DNA from: Straminergon stramineum
Taxonomy: Eukaryota > Streptophyta > Bryopsida > Hypnales > Calliergonaceae
Reading direction: 5' to 3'
NCBI GenBank assembly: GCA_963920665.1
Contig: OY987265.1
Location: 39,375,001 to 39,439,000, forward strand
Length of the DNA: 64,000 bases
The notes beneath the pieces were generated by a model. That model saw nothing but the letters and a program-made list of their open reading frames with translations, had not been told where the DNA came from and ran no database searches. A program made the position numbers and the translations under genes. This document shows positions 47,722 through 60,111 of the stretch, one piece after another. Numbering within the stretch: position 1 is the stretch's first letter; each line of letters starts with the position of its first letter.

Positions 47722-50700
47722 ATGACTCCGTTAGAGATGATGACTGAGATGGATGACCCCATGGTTCTGGAGCACGTTTTGGCAGCGCGCGCACGGGAGA
47801 AGAAGGAAGCCGTATTAAAGAATGTTGTTTTCGAGAATTCTGTTGTTGACTCACGAACCTCCGGTACCATGGAAGTTCCAGAACAAGGTAAGGCACATGC
47901 GCAACTTTTGCAGTGCGGAATGTATACGCGATGAACACAGTCTTCTCTTGGCACTTGATATCGATGTGCGTCAATTTCATGCTCATGTGTCTTGCATTGC
48001 TAACTAAGTCTGATCCTGTGGAGGTGACCTGTGCCATGGTTTTTTTCAGTGGTCGGGATGGTGACCACACACCCTGCTCTGACTCACAGCCCGGTAGACA
48101 AAGACATGAGCAAGCATGGAGGTGGAGCTCAAAGTGAAGCTGCTCAGGAAGAGGATCTTGCTCTTCCCATGAAGCCCAGCGAAGGAGTTGAGCTGGCCTT
48201 GGGGAGCTCATCGTTTTCGTCTCCAAAATCAGGAAATTTCAATGCCAATGCAGTCGAAGGGCAGGCCGTGGCCCAGAAGAAGCGCAAGGAACGTGGGAAG
48301 AATTGGGCTAAAATGGACACAGATGATCTGTTGAGAGCAGTTTCGAACACGCCGAAGATGTGTACTCGAATGGAGCAGGGCCCTGCCAGTGACTCATATT
48401 GGGATGTCATAGCCAAGGCGGTGCTAGGCAGGACGGGGCATGAGTGTCGACGGAGGATGGACACGCTCAAGAAGTCATTCAGCAAAATAAAGGAGTACTG
48501 TGATGAGCAGCTGAATGAGTTCAAGCAGCTGAATGAGATGGACTTTGGCAAATTGAAGGTGTCACCTCGGTTGACGGAAGAATGGTACAATCAGATTCAC
48601 GATAACTGTCCACCCAGACCGAAGAAGAAAATGAAAACAAACGGAGCTGGAAGCTCATCAAAGAACACTGGTTTTGTACCCGACACCTCCACTTTGGGTA
48701 GAGCAAATGACTTATCCTGCCCTTGTCTATGTCATGTGTCGGATGCAATGCTAATTAACCCTTCACCATACGGATGAGCTTTCAGCCTTTCCCTACAAGC
48801 ATCTAGAAACTTGCGCCACATCCATTTTTGTTTGAGCTAAAACTGAAGTACCAAAAACTCAATGTCAATAGATTAGGTGTTTTCACACGAAGCAAAAATC
48901 CTAGTGCACCTGTATGGTCATCGGAATATCTACTGGGATGTATGGTTAATGGAGCCTATACTATACCTTCTGCTTCGACATTTTGTTCCTCTATTTTTGG
49001 ATGTTGTCGTCTTATGTTGTTGAAGATTTGGCTTGCAGGTCTTCTGCCTCCCGTTGTGCCTGACCGGATTGACCAGGGCGAGTCCTCGTTGGTGGTATGT
49101 GCCTCACACAATGCTTGTCCTTCGAAGTCAATGTTGAGTTTGGTATTTTCCATGTGTGAGTGTGGTGTCTTGACGTGGATCTTTGATGCACGAATACAAG
49201 CTTGCTAGCTAGTTCTTCATGGAGATACGATAGAATTTTCTTCTGTTTCTAGTCCTCAGCAGGTCATTGCCATGAAGTTTGTGTTGTTGGGAATGCAGTT
49301 TTTTTGGTCGACTTTTGTGAGAGAGAGTTCTTTTGCTGTTTCGATCTTGACCTTTTTGTGCTTTCATCGACTCGTTTTCGCATCCTGATTTCGAGTTTGA
49401 AGTTGTTGTGTACATATTTTTCTTCTTGATGTTCGGTATCATTGATGATCTTGTCTTCTTTTTCCCCATTTTGCCTTTCTTGAGTCGGTTGTCCACTGTT
49501 CCTTCAGTCTTGCATTTTATTTTTTCCTCCATTTTTGTCCTCTTCTATGAGTTTTCTTTTCTTCCGCCCTTTTGTTGCATCTCTTTTCTTTTCTCCGCTT
49601 TTCTCCTCTGCTTCTCTTGCCTTTTCTTCTCTTCCCTTTTCCTCGGTTCTTTTTAATTCTTTTTTCATTTTCATTTTCAAATGCTTTCTTTCTTTCTTTC
49701 TTTCTTTATGTCTTCTTTTCTTTCTTTTGGGGGATGGGGAGGAGGGAGGGTGATTGTTTTTCGCAGTGGAGGCTAGAATATGGAGAAAGCATCCAGCGGA
49801 AAGAATTCGTTTCTACTCCATACCAAGGAAGGAGCGACAGCTGCGACTGTAATCTGAATCATACCCAGTAGTGATATTGACTTCAACAGGGCGAATATTG
49901 GATTCAAAAGCGGCCGCGAGCTCCATTATTACATCAAGCTTTGTCACGCTCTGTGACTTAGAATGCAAGCGAGGAGCTGGGGTTAGTAGTGGTAGAGATA
50001 CCCTAGTCTCCTAGAGCAGAATGGGCCCGCAGACCTGGACAGGCGTTTCTACTTGGGAGATTGGAAAGAATGGAGCAGAGCGCTTCCTGGGAATTCTTAG
50101 ATTTCGTTCGGGAGTTACTCGCTTTTGTCAGGCGGTTCCGAGGAGATGCGTCCAAGTAAAGGAGGGCGGCCATGGAGGAAGCATCCAAGTGAAGAATATT
50201 CGGAGGACACCTTCAGCAGAGTTGCCGGGGATCTGGGATTCCCGGGGTCCTGTTCAGAAGGATAGCTGTCTTTTTTTTTTTTCCAAAAAATCCGAGGCAC
50301 TGTTGTTAGCCCGCCTAGGGACTCCAGTCCCAAGGGGCTCTGAAAGCGAGGTACAACCGTACCTCACTGCGGCAGCTAGTACCATATAAAGATAGTGATA
50401 TAGTGTTGTAGCCTTGTAACACGTGGATTCCGCTCCCTCTTCTCTGCCGCTGCAGGAGACGCAGGACCCACCAGCCAGCCAGCTGGAGCTTCCGGTGGCA
50501 GACCCCATCGAACAACCAGCTCCTTCAGCGGCCCCACCTTGTTCTGATTTCATCGAAGATCTCTATGAGGCTTGGTTACGCACCTTGGGATGAGTTACAG
50601 GAATTATTAAGAAAGTGCGCTTGCCAGGTTCTCGCTCTTGTGTGCCAACGAAGAAATGGAAGGGAGGCGGTCTGCTCCGACAATCCAAACTCCACAGAAT

Positions 50701-50726
50701 TTCTTGCCAGAAGCTCGCCTGTGTAA
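47722..50726 (+). CDS. Trihelix (Myb/SANT-like) DNA-binding protein, copy C
   Basis: Exons 47,722-47,887, 48,050-48,697, 49,039-49,094, 49,263-49,316, 50,043-50,155 and 50,456-50,726 join to 436 codons including the stop, with all phases consistent. N-terminus acidic/Ser-rich, then KKRKERGKNW, a trihelix domain (TDDLLRAVSNTPK ... GRTGHECRRRMDTLKK ... KIKEYCDEQL), a short exon (PPVVPDRIDQGE) and an amphipathic segment (EQSASWEFLDFVRELL). Exon 5 is 1 bp shorter and exon 6 is 1 bp longer than in copy A, so the frame of the amphipathic segment is kept. An alternative, unspliced end of exon 3 would stop at 48,777. The last exon is open in a second, acidic Pro-rich frame too. Confidence 0.65.
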
Positions 50727-50985
50727 CTTAGTGTGTAAGATACAGTTAGTTGCATGAGGAGACATTTGCTGAAGACTCACTGCGTTTGAAATAATATATA
50801 TCTCTTCATATTGCTGTAACTGCAACGACCATTGTTCATTTTGTGTGTGTGTGGATGAATTTGGGGTCTTAAGTTAGAACTTGCAATATCATCGGATTGT
50901 GGATTCCCTTTTTATTGTGAATTAAACAAGTGCACACTACTTAAACAAGACAAAGACAGGGGGTTCGGGAAGATTTTTCGTCCTT

Positions 50986-53717
50986 CACATCAACAGCCCT
51001 GCCTGTGTGAGACAATGATCAACAGAATTGATGATGTCAGCCATGACCAACTCTCTTTTGCTTTGCCCCTAATGATCCAAGTGACCATTTTCTGGTCGCT
51101 GCCCCTCTTTTCTGAGCTGCCCGTTCTTAAAAATTTGAGTGTGTTTTTTTCAATGAAAATTATTTCTAGGAAACAAATTGCATTATGAATCCAATGGTAG
51201 TAGTTTCATCAAATTCCAAGTTAAACTCTAACTTGTGGAATTTTTTTAAAGTTGAATGGTGTCACTAGTGCAAATCACAACTCATGATTTTTGGTTTAGT
51301 TTGGGCATAAGTTGAAAAATCAGCTAACTAATGCAATTGTTGTCAACCTCAAAAAGGGCAAATCCAAGGAGCTCAAGGAAAAGACAAGTGTGCCCATTCT
51401 TGTTTTTCTTACAAACACTACTCTCATTTTAGTGACCACTATGCATTGTGAGCTTGACCAAAAATTGCAAAATGACAAGAATGTTGTAAAATTTAAGGTG
51501 AACATTCTAAACTCTCTTGTCTAGAGGCTGATCATTTCAAACTATTTTCACTAAGATATGCTCCTTCAAAGTGCTCTGCCCTACTTTTCTACAGACCCTA
51601 ATAAAACTTCACACATAAATATCTACTAAATAGTACAATTAAATAGTTTGAATTTTTTGGAGTGCTCACTTTCAATGTGAACTACAAGGTCCTACAATTA
51701 CATTCTATCTTATCACAAGAAAAAAGGAGCAAACCAATTGCTCACATTTTGGATAGTTTTGGCCCATTTTGAAAGTGCATCTCCCTTGGGTCATTAGAGG
51801 TTAACTCACAAAGGGCCAAGTGACTGCTTAAACCTAAGCAAGAAATTTTAGGTAGTTGTGCACAAAGCCAATTTTGGTTGGATGTTCACTAAAATTTTAC
51901 ACAAGGTGTGAGCATATACCTCATTAGTGGGAATTTTTCCAATTAGATGCCCAGATTAAAAGTTATGTTGCCATGAACTTTTTGAATAGCTTTTGCAATA
52001 TGTGCAAAACTCTTCCTCTACTTTTGAGATTTGGCAAGTATGTAACTAACATGATATAGGATGCAATTGTCCCCAAACATAAACCTCACTCTTCGAGGAG
52101 TTAAAGCCGTCTATTGATCTTGTTAGGCAAAGTTGGAAAAAAAATTCTTCTAACTTCAAATGTTATAATCTTTCAATTTGAACAATCACAATTTCTAAAT
52201 TTCTTTCCATTCATTTCTAGAGTGACCTAGTACTAATTTATCAAAATTGACCATTTCATAAAAATTGTGAATTAAAAACTCTAGACCACTAGCAAAGTTT
52301 TATAGTAGCAACTCTTCCTCATAATAACTATAGTAGGCCCAATGTGGATATTTCATTTGCCCGTACCATAAATGCATAGAACATTCCTCGAGTCATTGAA
52401 AAAAACCTTCCAATTTAACTATTCTGCCCTTTGACACAGGATAAGATACAAAATTTCCAATTCATAAAGGTTGTAGTCTCTAGTTGATCAAGGTACAAAG
52501 TCAATACAACATCCTACTTTCCAAGTCTATGTCAAATTACTATTAGTCAAAGTTGTTGTTGTGTATTAGGATTTTTTAAATGTAAAATTTCATCATCTAT
52601 TCACTTGGTAGTGTGTCAAACTTGATTCCATTTATACATCATGAATGCATAATTTGTTATGTTGGATGTCTTTTGAGTAGATAGTGAGAGAATGTGAATT
52701 TCAGAGAGAAACACAAGTCATTTTTGAAGGGGTACAAGTGGCATTTAGTCATTGGCCATTGAACTTTTCCAAGAAATGTGAAAGCAAGTACATGTGCCGT
52801 TTCACCATTTGCTGAAAAATTGACATGGGTGCTTGAGACATTCTTTCCCCCAACCCTATACTTGTATTTTTGTGACATGTGCTTCACCTGCAAATACTAT
52901 GGGAATATATATAATATGTATTCCATGCATATTTCATATGTTGTACATTTTCCATATTTAGTATTTGTCTTATGGAGTCCATATCCATATCCCAAATTAT
53001 CCTTATCCATATTATTTATTTTTCAAGATCAATGGCATTGACAGGGAGGGAGAATTTTGCTTACAAGATCAACAACTCTTGATTTTTACAAAGAGGAGGA
53101 GGGGGGGAGGGCATTAATTGCAACCTAAATTTGGATGCATCATCACAAGAGATAGTCATTGTTTAAGAGTGTATTAACATATTGACTTCCTTAGCCTTGT
53201 ATTTCTCCATCTAGTATCCAACTTTAGTTATACTAAGTACTAAGATGGAGGACAACAACATTGAGCATGTTTTTTTGGAAAGATTGAATAGTTTTCATGG
53301 AATGAAATTTAGAGTAGGAACAATGATTTGTTCATAATTGATCTCATGAGATGAAGACCTCTTGTTAATACATAATCAACTTTATACATATATTGACAAC
53401 ATGTTAATGCAAAAGTTCCACATATATCTTCAGGAATCTACAGTCATCACTTGCAGCATTGTATGGTAGACAAGTATATTCATTTGTTGAGATTACATCA
53501 TAGCACAAAAAAAAAAAAAAAACACAAGGTAGAACCTCTCCTACAACAAACTTTGTTAGTGCATAATATGTTGTAGAGAGTTTTGAGGGTGGGTCCAATT
53601 TCATGGATTTTTTCTGTAAAGTAGTGTAGTTAGATGCCACATTAGTTAGTGGCCATTAATGCACCTCTACAAATGCATAAAACTCTCTTATTAGTGCATA
53701 GTGTTGGGACTAAGCAC
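50986..53717. other. AT-rich intergenic DNA
   Basis: No gene is recognised. ORFs of 60-90 codons (for example 51,312-51,524) lack domain features. A poly-A run lies at about 53,503-53,521. Confidence 0.65.
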
Positions 53718-53720
53718 TAA

Positions 53721-54580
53721 GGGCTGCTTTGCACCTAGAGGTCGGGCCAATTCTCCTTGAGGCCGATTGCACAAAATTTCAGACCTTTTTGGGCTAGAGG
53801 CCATCCCCAAGTAATAATTACTAATGGGAGACAATTCTCCCATATATAAAGGCCTTGGGGCCGAGAAGCCGGTCCGATTAAAAAAAAATTAGGAAAAAGG
53901 GAGAGAGGGGCTGAAATTTCAAGGCCACTTTCAACCAAAGGTAGGAGGCTCGAAATCTGCACATGCTCTAAAACCACCCACCTCCTCCAATGTACACTAT
54001 TGGTACATGGGATTTTTTCATCTTTACATGGATGTACCAATAGTGTACATTTGAGGAGGTGGGCAGTTTTAGAGCCCTATGCCATTTCGACTTCAAAAAT
54101 TCATAAGTAATTATACAAAGCTCCAAAAAATATGAAACAACTTGGATTAGATGTCAATTCCTCTTGTCTTTCAAGAAAATTTTACTGAAAAATATTTCAA
54201 GAAGTTTCACCTACCCAAAATTCAGTTTCAACTCTTAGATAGGCGCTTTATGGACCTCCTACCCTACAAGCCACTTGCACAAAATCCAACGAATCAGATT
54301 TGTTAAAAAAATAAATTTTATAAGAAAAATAAATTTAATTGAAATCTGACATTGGCCCCTAGGCCAAGAATTGGCCTCCCATTTTTGGTGCACCCAATTC
54401 AGCAAGCTCAAGCCATGTCAGATCATGTCTTTTTTTAATAAATACTTCATTCCACCAAATTGGCCCAGCCTCTAGGTGTAAAGGGGTTGGGGTTGATTAC
54501 AACCTTTTATCCAATCACAAGTGAGGATTCTTGGCCTCTGACACACAAAATAGGCCCAGCCTCTATGTGTAAAGCGGCCC
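53721..54580. mobile_element. PIF/Harbinger-like non-autonomous element
   Basis: Ends are 28-bp inverted repeats (23 of 28 identical) beginning GGGCYGCTTTRCAC, flanked by TAA on both sides (53,718-53,720 and 54,581-54,583). GGGC-type ends with a TAA/TTA duplication are typical of PIF/Harbinger transposons. Length 860 bp, no transposase. The right-end motif is repeated internally at about 54,465-54,495 (CCCAGCCTCTAGGTGTAAAG). It also contains a near-perfect hairpin at 53,965-54,075. Confidence 0.8.
53965..54075. repeat. Long hairpin nested in the Harbinger-like element
   Basis: Two 44-bp arms (53,965-54,008 and 54,032-54,075) pair at 41 of 44 positions around a 23-bp loop. Arms contain CCACCTCCTC and TGTACACTATTGGTACAT. 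It could be a foldback MITE inserted in the larger element or a source of small RNA. Confidence 0.8.
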
Positions 54581-54703
54581 TAAGAGAGGCTCTACCTGTA
54601 TGGAAGTTATCACCTCTATGATGTTGTAAGTTCCATTCTATGTGCTTGGATCAAATGTTGGAATATTGCCATAATGTCATCCCACCTTTATACAGGTCAA
54701 CTA

Positions 54704-54936
54704 TACAAAATAGTGAAATTAGGTTGCCCTACACTAATTTCTTGACATTTGACACTATTTAAATATTTTTAGTTATTGTACAAGAATGCACTACTTTTGA
54801 ATTAGATATTATTGTAATTGGGACTTATGAACCTCTATGTGTACAAATGGAAATATTTTTTAGGAATATTTGTTGACTTTGATGGCTTTTAAAGTCACTT
54901 TCTTGTTGTAAAGCAACCTAATTTCACTATTTTGTA
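54704..54936. mobile_element. MITE, second complete copy
   Basis: 233 bp with inverted repeats TACAAAATAGTGAAATTAGG, TA on each side (54,702-54,703 and 54,937-54,938). Opposite in orientation to the copy at 3562-3792, with most of the internal sequence conserved. Confidence 0.8.
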
Positions 54937-54939
54937 TAG

Positions 54940-56100
54940 AACTTTGCCTCGAGTAGCTCTCAAATGCAAACAAAAACAAAATGAAAATTAGAATGTTTAC
55001 TATTATGCAAATGGAAAGTTATGTGAATTCATCAAATGATTCAAATGGCTCACTTGATTTCAAATCTTACACCTGAGAAAACTCTTGTTCTATGACCTCC
55101 TCCAAACTCAATAAATTCTCTTGAACTTCCCTTTTTGATTTGCCATCACCATCTCTTTAGTTCTTCAGCACTGTCTTTGCAAATTGTTTCCTCGATGCAT
55201 TTGCATTAATATCCTTCAGCAATTACATTTTTCCTTTCATTTTGAAATATCCATCAAACTTTGATCTTTTGAGATTCATAAATTTTGAATTGCACAATTG
55301 CACTACTGCACTAAGTATGCAACTTGTTTTGTAAATCGGTCAAGCTTAGATACTCTAAACATGGACACAATCTTGAATGCTAAGAATTTGGTACTGTTTG
55401 GCTTTGATCAAATGCTAAAACCCTCATTAGGTTTTCATTGGAGATTGGATTACAATGAGTTCGTCATGTAGCAGGAAATTTATGTTCTTGCAATTTTGAA
55501 GGCTTTCATGTTCATTCATATCTTTACACTGAATCTGTGAAGAATGGAATGGATATGACATATACATCATTAGGGTTTTACTAAGGAACCTAATTACATG
55601 TTCATCATCTTTTACTGAATAAAATATGACTTCAAATATTTAAGATTTTTATAAATTTTTACAAAAAAACTCCAAAATTATTTTTTCATGATTATTTAAG
55701 AGATGGAATGAATTATAATAATTAAAAAATATGTAGAATCATACATTAATAACTAATTTATCACTCAATAAGGATTTAAAAATTGCAAAATTCTAACCAA
55801 AAAATTCCAAAAAGAATTCTCACTTCACTTACTAAAGAATCTTGAAAGGTTTTCTATTCTACTGAAAGTTTTTTTACTAATAAATTTGATTAAATTATCA
55901 AAAATCAAAAATTGTGAATTTTTTTGAAAATACTTAGATGTTTTATTTTAGGTTAGAATATTATGTAGCCTTTTTTTTGTAATTGAAATTTGAAATATGA
56001 CTATGACTATGACAACCAAAAACTTGGAAGATGGGATTTTGACAACCTAAAATTAGGATTAGTTGTCTTTTAGATAAGCAAAAGTTAGGGGAGGTTATCA
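54940..56100. other. AT-rich DNA upstream of RPL7
   Basis: No gene is recognised; stops in all frames. Confidence 0.6.
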
Positions 56101-56145
56101 TGTACATTTTGCTAACTACTCAGAGTTAAAACCCACCGGTGGTCG

Positions 56146-56160
56146 CGGGTTAGGGTTTGG
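56146..56160. promoter_or_regulatory. Telobox upstream of RPL7
   Basis: GGGTTAGGGTTTGG, which reads AAACCCTAA on the other strand, about 100 bp before the RPL7 start codon. The telobox is a frequent promoter element of plant ribosomal protein genes. A pyrimidine-rich leader (CTTCCCTCTCCTTCCC) follows before the ATG. Confidence 0.6.
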
Positions 56161-56257
56161 AATTCAACCCTAAGCCAAACCGAGTGTGCTTCCTTTTCGC
56201 TGCTCTTCTTCAAGCAGTGCAGCAATAGCTCTTCCCTCTCCTTCCCAATTTCCCAGC

Positions 56258-57909
56258 ATGGAGATCGAGAATTCTCCTGCTGTAGATGCTGCGCCGGCCA
56301 TGAAGGTGGTGCCGGAGACGCTGCTCAAGAAGCGGAAGCGCGACGAGCAGTGGGCAATCAACCGCAAGGAGCAGCTGGAGTCCACGAAGAAGAAGAGCTC
56401 CAGGGGTCGCACACTCATCTTCAAGCGCGCGGAGCAATACATCCGCGAGTACCGTGGTCAGGTGCGGTATGTGAATCTCCCAATACGGTGCAGTTCAGGA
56501 GTTTTAGGGTTTTGGTAGGGTTTTGTGAATTACTCAATTGGTGTGGTTTAGAAGGCTCGAGTTTTTTTGAGCGGTTTCCAGAGACGTTGTAGTGTAGGAG
56601 TTTTGGATTTTAGGATTTTGGTGAGGTTTCGTGAATTTTTGAGCATGTTGGAGTTTAGATATTTTGTGCAGTTTCAAAATAAGCTGTAGTGTAGGGGTTT
56701 GAGATTTTTAGGTTTTGGTGAGGCTTAGTGAATTTCTGAATACGATGTGGGTAATTCACGAATACGGGCAGAGCTTAGGGGTTTCGAGCTTTAGGGTTTT
56801 GGAAGTAAGGGCTTACTGGGTGTGCGTGTTGAGCAGGAGGCCGATTTGATCAGGTTGAAGAAGAAAGCCAAGCTGAAGGGCGGTCTCCATGTCGAACCTG
56901 AGGCGAAGCTCATGTTAGTCATTCGCATTCGCGGGTAAGTTTTACGCTGGATAAACTTGGCAATTTTGGTTAGGATGGTAAGCTTTTGAATCCTCTCTCT
57001 TAGCAGGGCTACGGGAAATCGGATTTTTTCAATTCTCCAATTTATAGCTTCGGAAGAATTGAACATTTTTCCTCGGTTTCCAATCTTCGTATGTGTACTT
57101 ATAGCTTAAGATCACAGTCTTTAAAGCAGTATCTTGAAAGAAGCGCACTCGAAGGCTACTGAAAAGAAATTTGAAAATGGAATGATACGGAAGTTTATGT
57201 TTTCCTGTAACCGTCAGCCTGCAAGTAGGGATTCGAATGTTCCTTCTTGAATTTTTGGGGTTAGTCTCCCAACCCATATCGTTGTTTTGGACTGATTTGT
57301 ATCACGGATTCTTTTTTTCTCATTTGTGGTTCTTGTTGATTCAGTGTCAATGATATGCACCCCAAGACTAGGAAGGCCATGCAGCTGTTGAGACTGCAGC
57401 AGATTTTCAATGGAGTGTTCATGAAAGCGAATCAAGCTACCATGAACATGTTGCGCAAAGTTGAGCCTTACGTCACTTACGGGTATGTATGTTGACCTCT
57501 TCGATTGCCTACTCCTAATGTTAGAATTAATTTGTTCATTACGATTGTCTGTTTCCTTGGAACCAACATTGTGCGTCATCTCGTTCACAGGTATCCCGAC
57601 CTGAAGAGTGTTCGGGAATTGATCTACAAGCGTGGTCACGGCAAGCAGGGCAAGGATCGGACTCCTTTGACGGACAACAGCGTCATCGAGCAGGCCCTGG
57701 GCAAGTTCGGCATCATCTGCATTGAGGATCTTGTCCACGAGATTTACACTGTCGGCCCACATTTCAAGGAGGCCAACCACTTCTTGTGGCCTTTCATGCT
57801 GAGCGCTCCTCTTGGTGGCCTCACCAAGAAGCGAAACCAATTCGTTGAACATGGTGACGCTAGTAAAAGAGAGGACATGTTCAATGCCCTCATCCGCCAG
57901 ATGAACTAG
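56258..57909 (+). CDS. RPL7: 60S ribosomal protein L7 (uL30)
   Basis: Exons 56,258-56,461, 56,837-56,934, 57,345-57,482 and 57,591-57,909, all GT-AG, phases 0, 2, 2, giving 252 residues, the normal L7 size. The N-terminal basic extension ([14 protein letters not shown]) and the conserved body (VIRIRG / [19 protein letters not shown] / IFNGVFMK / [23 protein letters not shown] / [22 protein letters not shown] / [19 protein letters not shown] / SAPLGGL) leave no doubt about the family. L7 is a cytosolic large-subunit protein. The start is the first ATG after a pyrimidine-rich leader. Nothing is broken, so this is probably expressed and functional. Confidence 0.97.
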
Positions 57910-60111
57910 AGTAGTGTTGATCCTTGTACTTGGAAGTTATTTTTATCTATAAAACATTGCAGCAAATCATGAATTTTCAATCAGCCTCTGGGGGGTGTGG
58001 TTTAGGGTTTAGGGTACAATCTGGGATTGTGACCTTGTGTTAAACTCTTGTTGATGATTGCACTGGTTTGGACTCTAAACCCTCATTAATATCCTCGTGT
58101 CTTTTGTTGGGGATTTGGAACGGATTGTGTCGCTATGGAGTTTGCCAAGCCTGGTAATCATGTGATAGGGTTTTTTCGGAGCGGTGTTGGGGAAGGCGAA
58201 GCCGTGGTGCATTTGTAGAATGGTTCTCAGGTTTTGGTGCTAAACGATGTGTGCTTTTAGTCTGGGTTTTGGTAGTCTGGGTTTTGGTAGTTAATCTGTA
58301 GATCGTAGCGTGAAGCTCACGGGGACAGTAGTATAGAGGACCCTCCGTCAGTTCCCACCGTTTTATAGGGTATTGAAGGCGATACGTCCTATCCAAGTAA
58401 AGAGAACCTTAGGGTAATTGTTATACCTCTAGAACGGCAGAAAGGTTCCTTCAGCTTGCAAGGTTTCATTGAGAAGTGGAGAGGATGTCAATCAAGTTTC
58501 ATTGAGAAGTTGTGCTGATGTCATTAGGTTTTAGTAAGAACCAGAAGATGAAAATCTGTGCAGATGGAAATGTGAAGCATAAAATTGTGGCACGGGTTGC
58601 ATTTAATTTAGTAGATAGGCAAGAGATCAACTCCTAATGTTTAAATTTTAATAGAGGCTTAGTGAAGACAACTTACATAGCCATTTTAGGCAAATCACAC
58701 CCTTCTTGCTCCTAGTCCACTCCATAGGGTTTGTGATTTGTGAGGGTCTTCAAAGCATTAGGCCTGGAGGCCTTCAAACCCTATACTGTATTGGCTTTCC
58801 TTCAAATCCTTTATAGTTTAAAGTAATGAAAGTATTGATTTGCACTACAGATACAAAGAATGAAGAAAATGGTCAATTTGTCCCCTACATTGGGGTGGGT
58901 TATTTTGTGTTTCTTGACCTCTCCTAGCTGATTATAGGGGCTCATTCCAAATATGAATTGCAATTTAGCAGATTTTATCATCAGTGGTACAAGCTTTCCA
59001 CAAATACCTAAACACACAGAAAATCCAATCTATTTTTTGTAAAAAAAGAAAGTAAAATCTTCTTTGTTGCATGGAATATTCAACTTTACTCCCCGTACGA
59101 AAAAGTCTTCTAACTTTTGCAATCACACGAAACAAAGTGTACTCCATTATCATCATTCTCTTGAGAGCGCATTCACAGCGCAGGTTGACTTCACCGTGAG
59201 TTTTTTCATGGTCGCTTTACAATAGGGCTATCTCAATAGCCCACAATTCTCACTGTAAGTCATGCAACTTAAATTGTGAAACCTCAGCAGAAATTGGTAC
59301 AGTTCCCACCGAGAATCAGTTGAGTATTCCAGAAAACGACCTTGAAAGTAGCGTGATGTGCATAACATTGAGTAGGGTGACATACCTTGCCATGCACGGG
59401 GACCAATTGATTCAAATCCATTGAGTAATAAAGTCAGTAGTCGAACAGTAGTTCACACATCACACTACGATGCATATATTCCTTCATATTAGCTATAAGT
59501 TGGCAAAAACAGGAAAAGGCTTGTACAGTTAGAGAGAGGAAAATTTCCAACTACATGATGACCAAGAATGAAAAAAAATTCCCTTCCATACAGGGTTACA
59601 AGATTCCTACTATAGCTTGAATGACAAACCATCCAAGAAATGTACAACCTGACCTGCTCTAAACCATGTCAGGCCGACTGGGAAATGACAGTAGCTGGTG
59701 ATTCTGCATATCTTCAATATACCTGCCATCGTCAAATGAACGCATCTAGTACTTCAAAAGAATCTTGAATTATGAAGCCATACTTGCATCTAGTTGCATG
59801 GACTACGTCTACTTCAAATAGAGAAATTATGTCACACTCGGTGTATCTACAGTTATCAAATCTGTTAAACGAGGTCAGTAAAAAAATTAGTCAACTGGTA
59901 AAACAATAAGGAGGTGATTGCAAAGGCATAGAGCTCCTTCTGGTTCATGGCACAGTACCGTCCACTTTCGAGTCTACATTCAGAGACTGGTGAACAAGAA
60001 AGCTTGTAGCGATTCACTTGATAATTGCAATGAGGACATGCCGTCACTTCAGACAAATGCTGGTGGCAGGCCAGGGTGTGCATGCCGTGGAAGACAAATC
60101 GGCAGGAACAA
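57910..60111. other. Intergenic DNA between RPL7 and VTT gene
   Basis: Holds the RPL7 3' end and the 3' flank of the VTT gene. A duplicated GTCTGGGTTTTGGTAGT lies at about 58,260-58,290. No further gene is recognised. Confidence 0.6.

Larger units (their letters stand above)
46830..50985 (+). repeat. Trihelix gene unit, copy C
   Basis: Similar to units A and B but its 5' edge is abrupt at GAAGCTCACCAAGTTGCC (about 46,836), where the sequence switches to the repeat block shared with 19.0 kb. The 3' edge of similarity to B is near 50,985. Confidence 0.75.

Noticed and set aside
57214..57852. 212-codon ORF antisense to RPL7
   Set aside because: It lies opposite conserved RPL7 exons and runs through their introns; its composition is explained by the sense codons.
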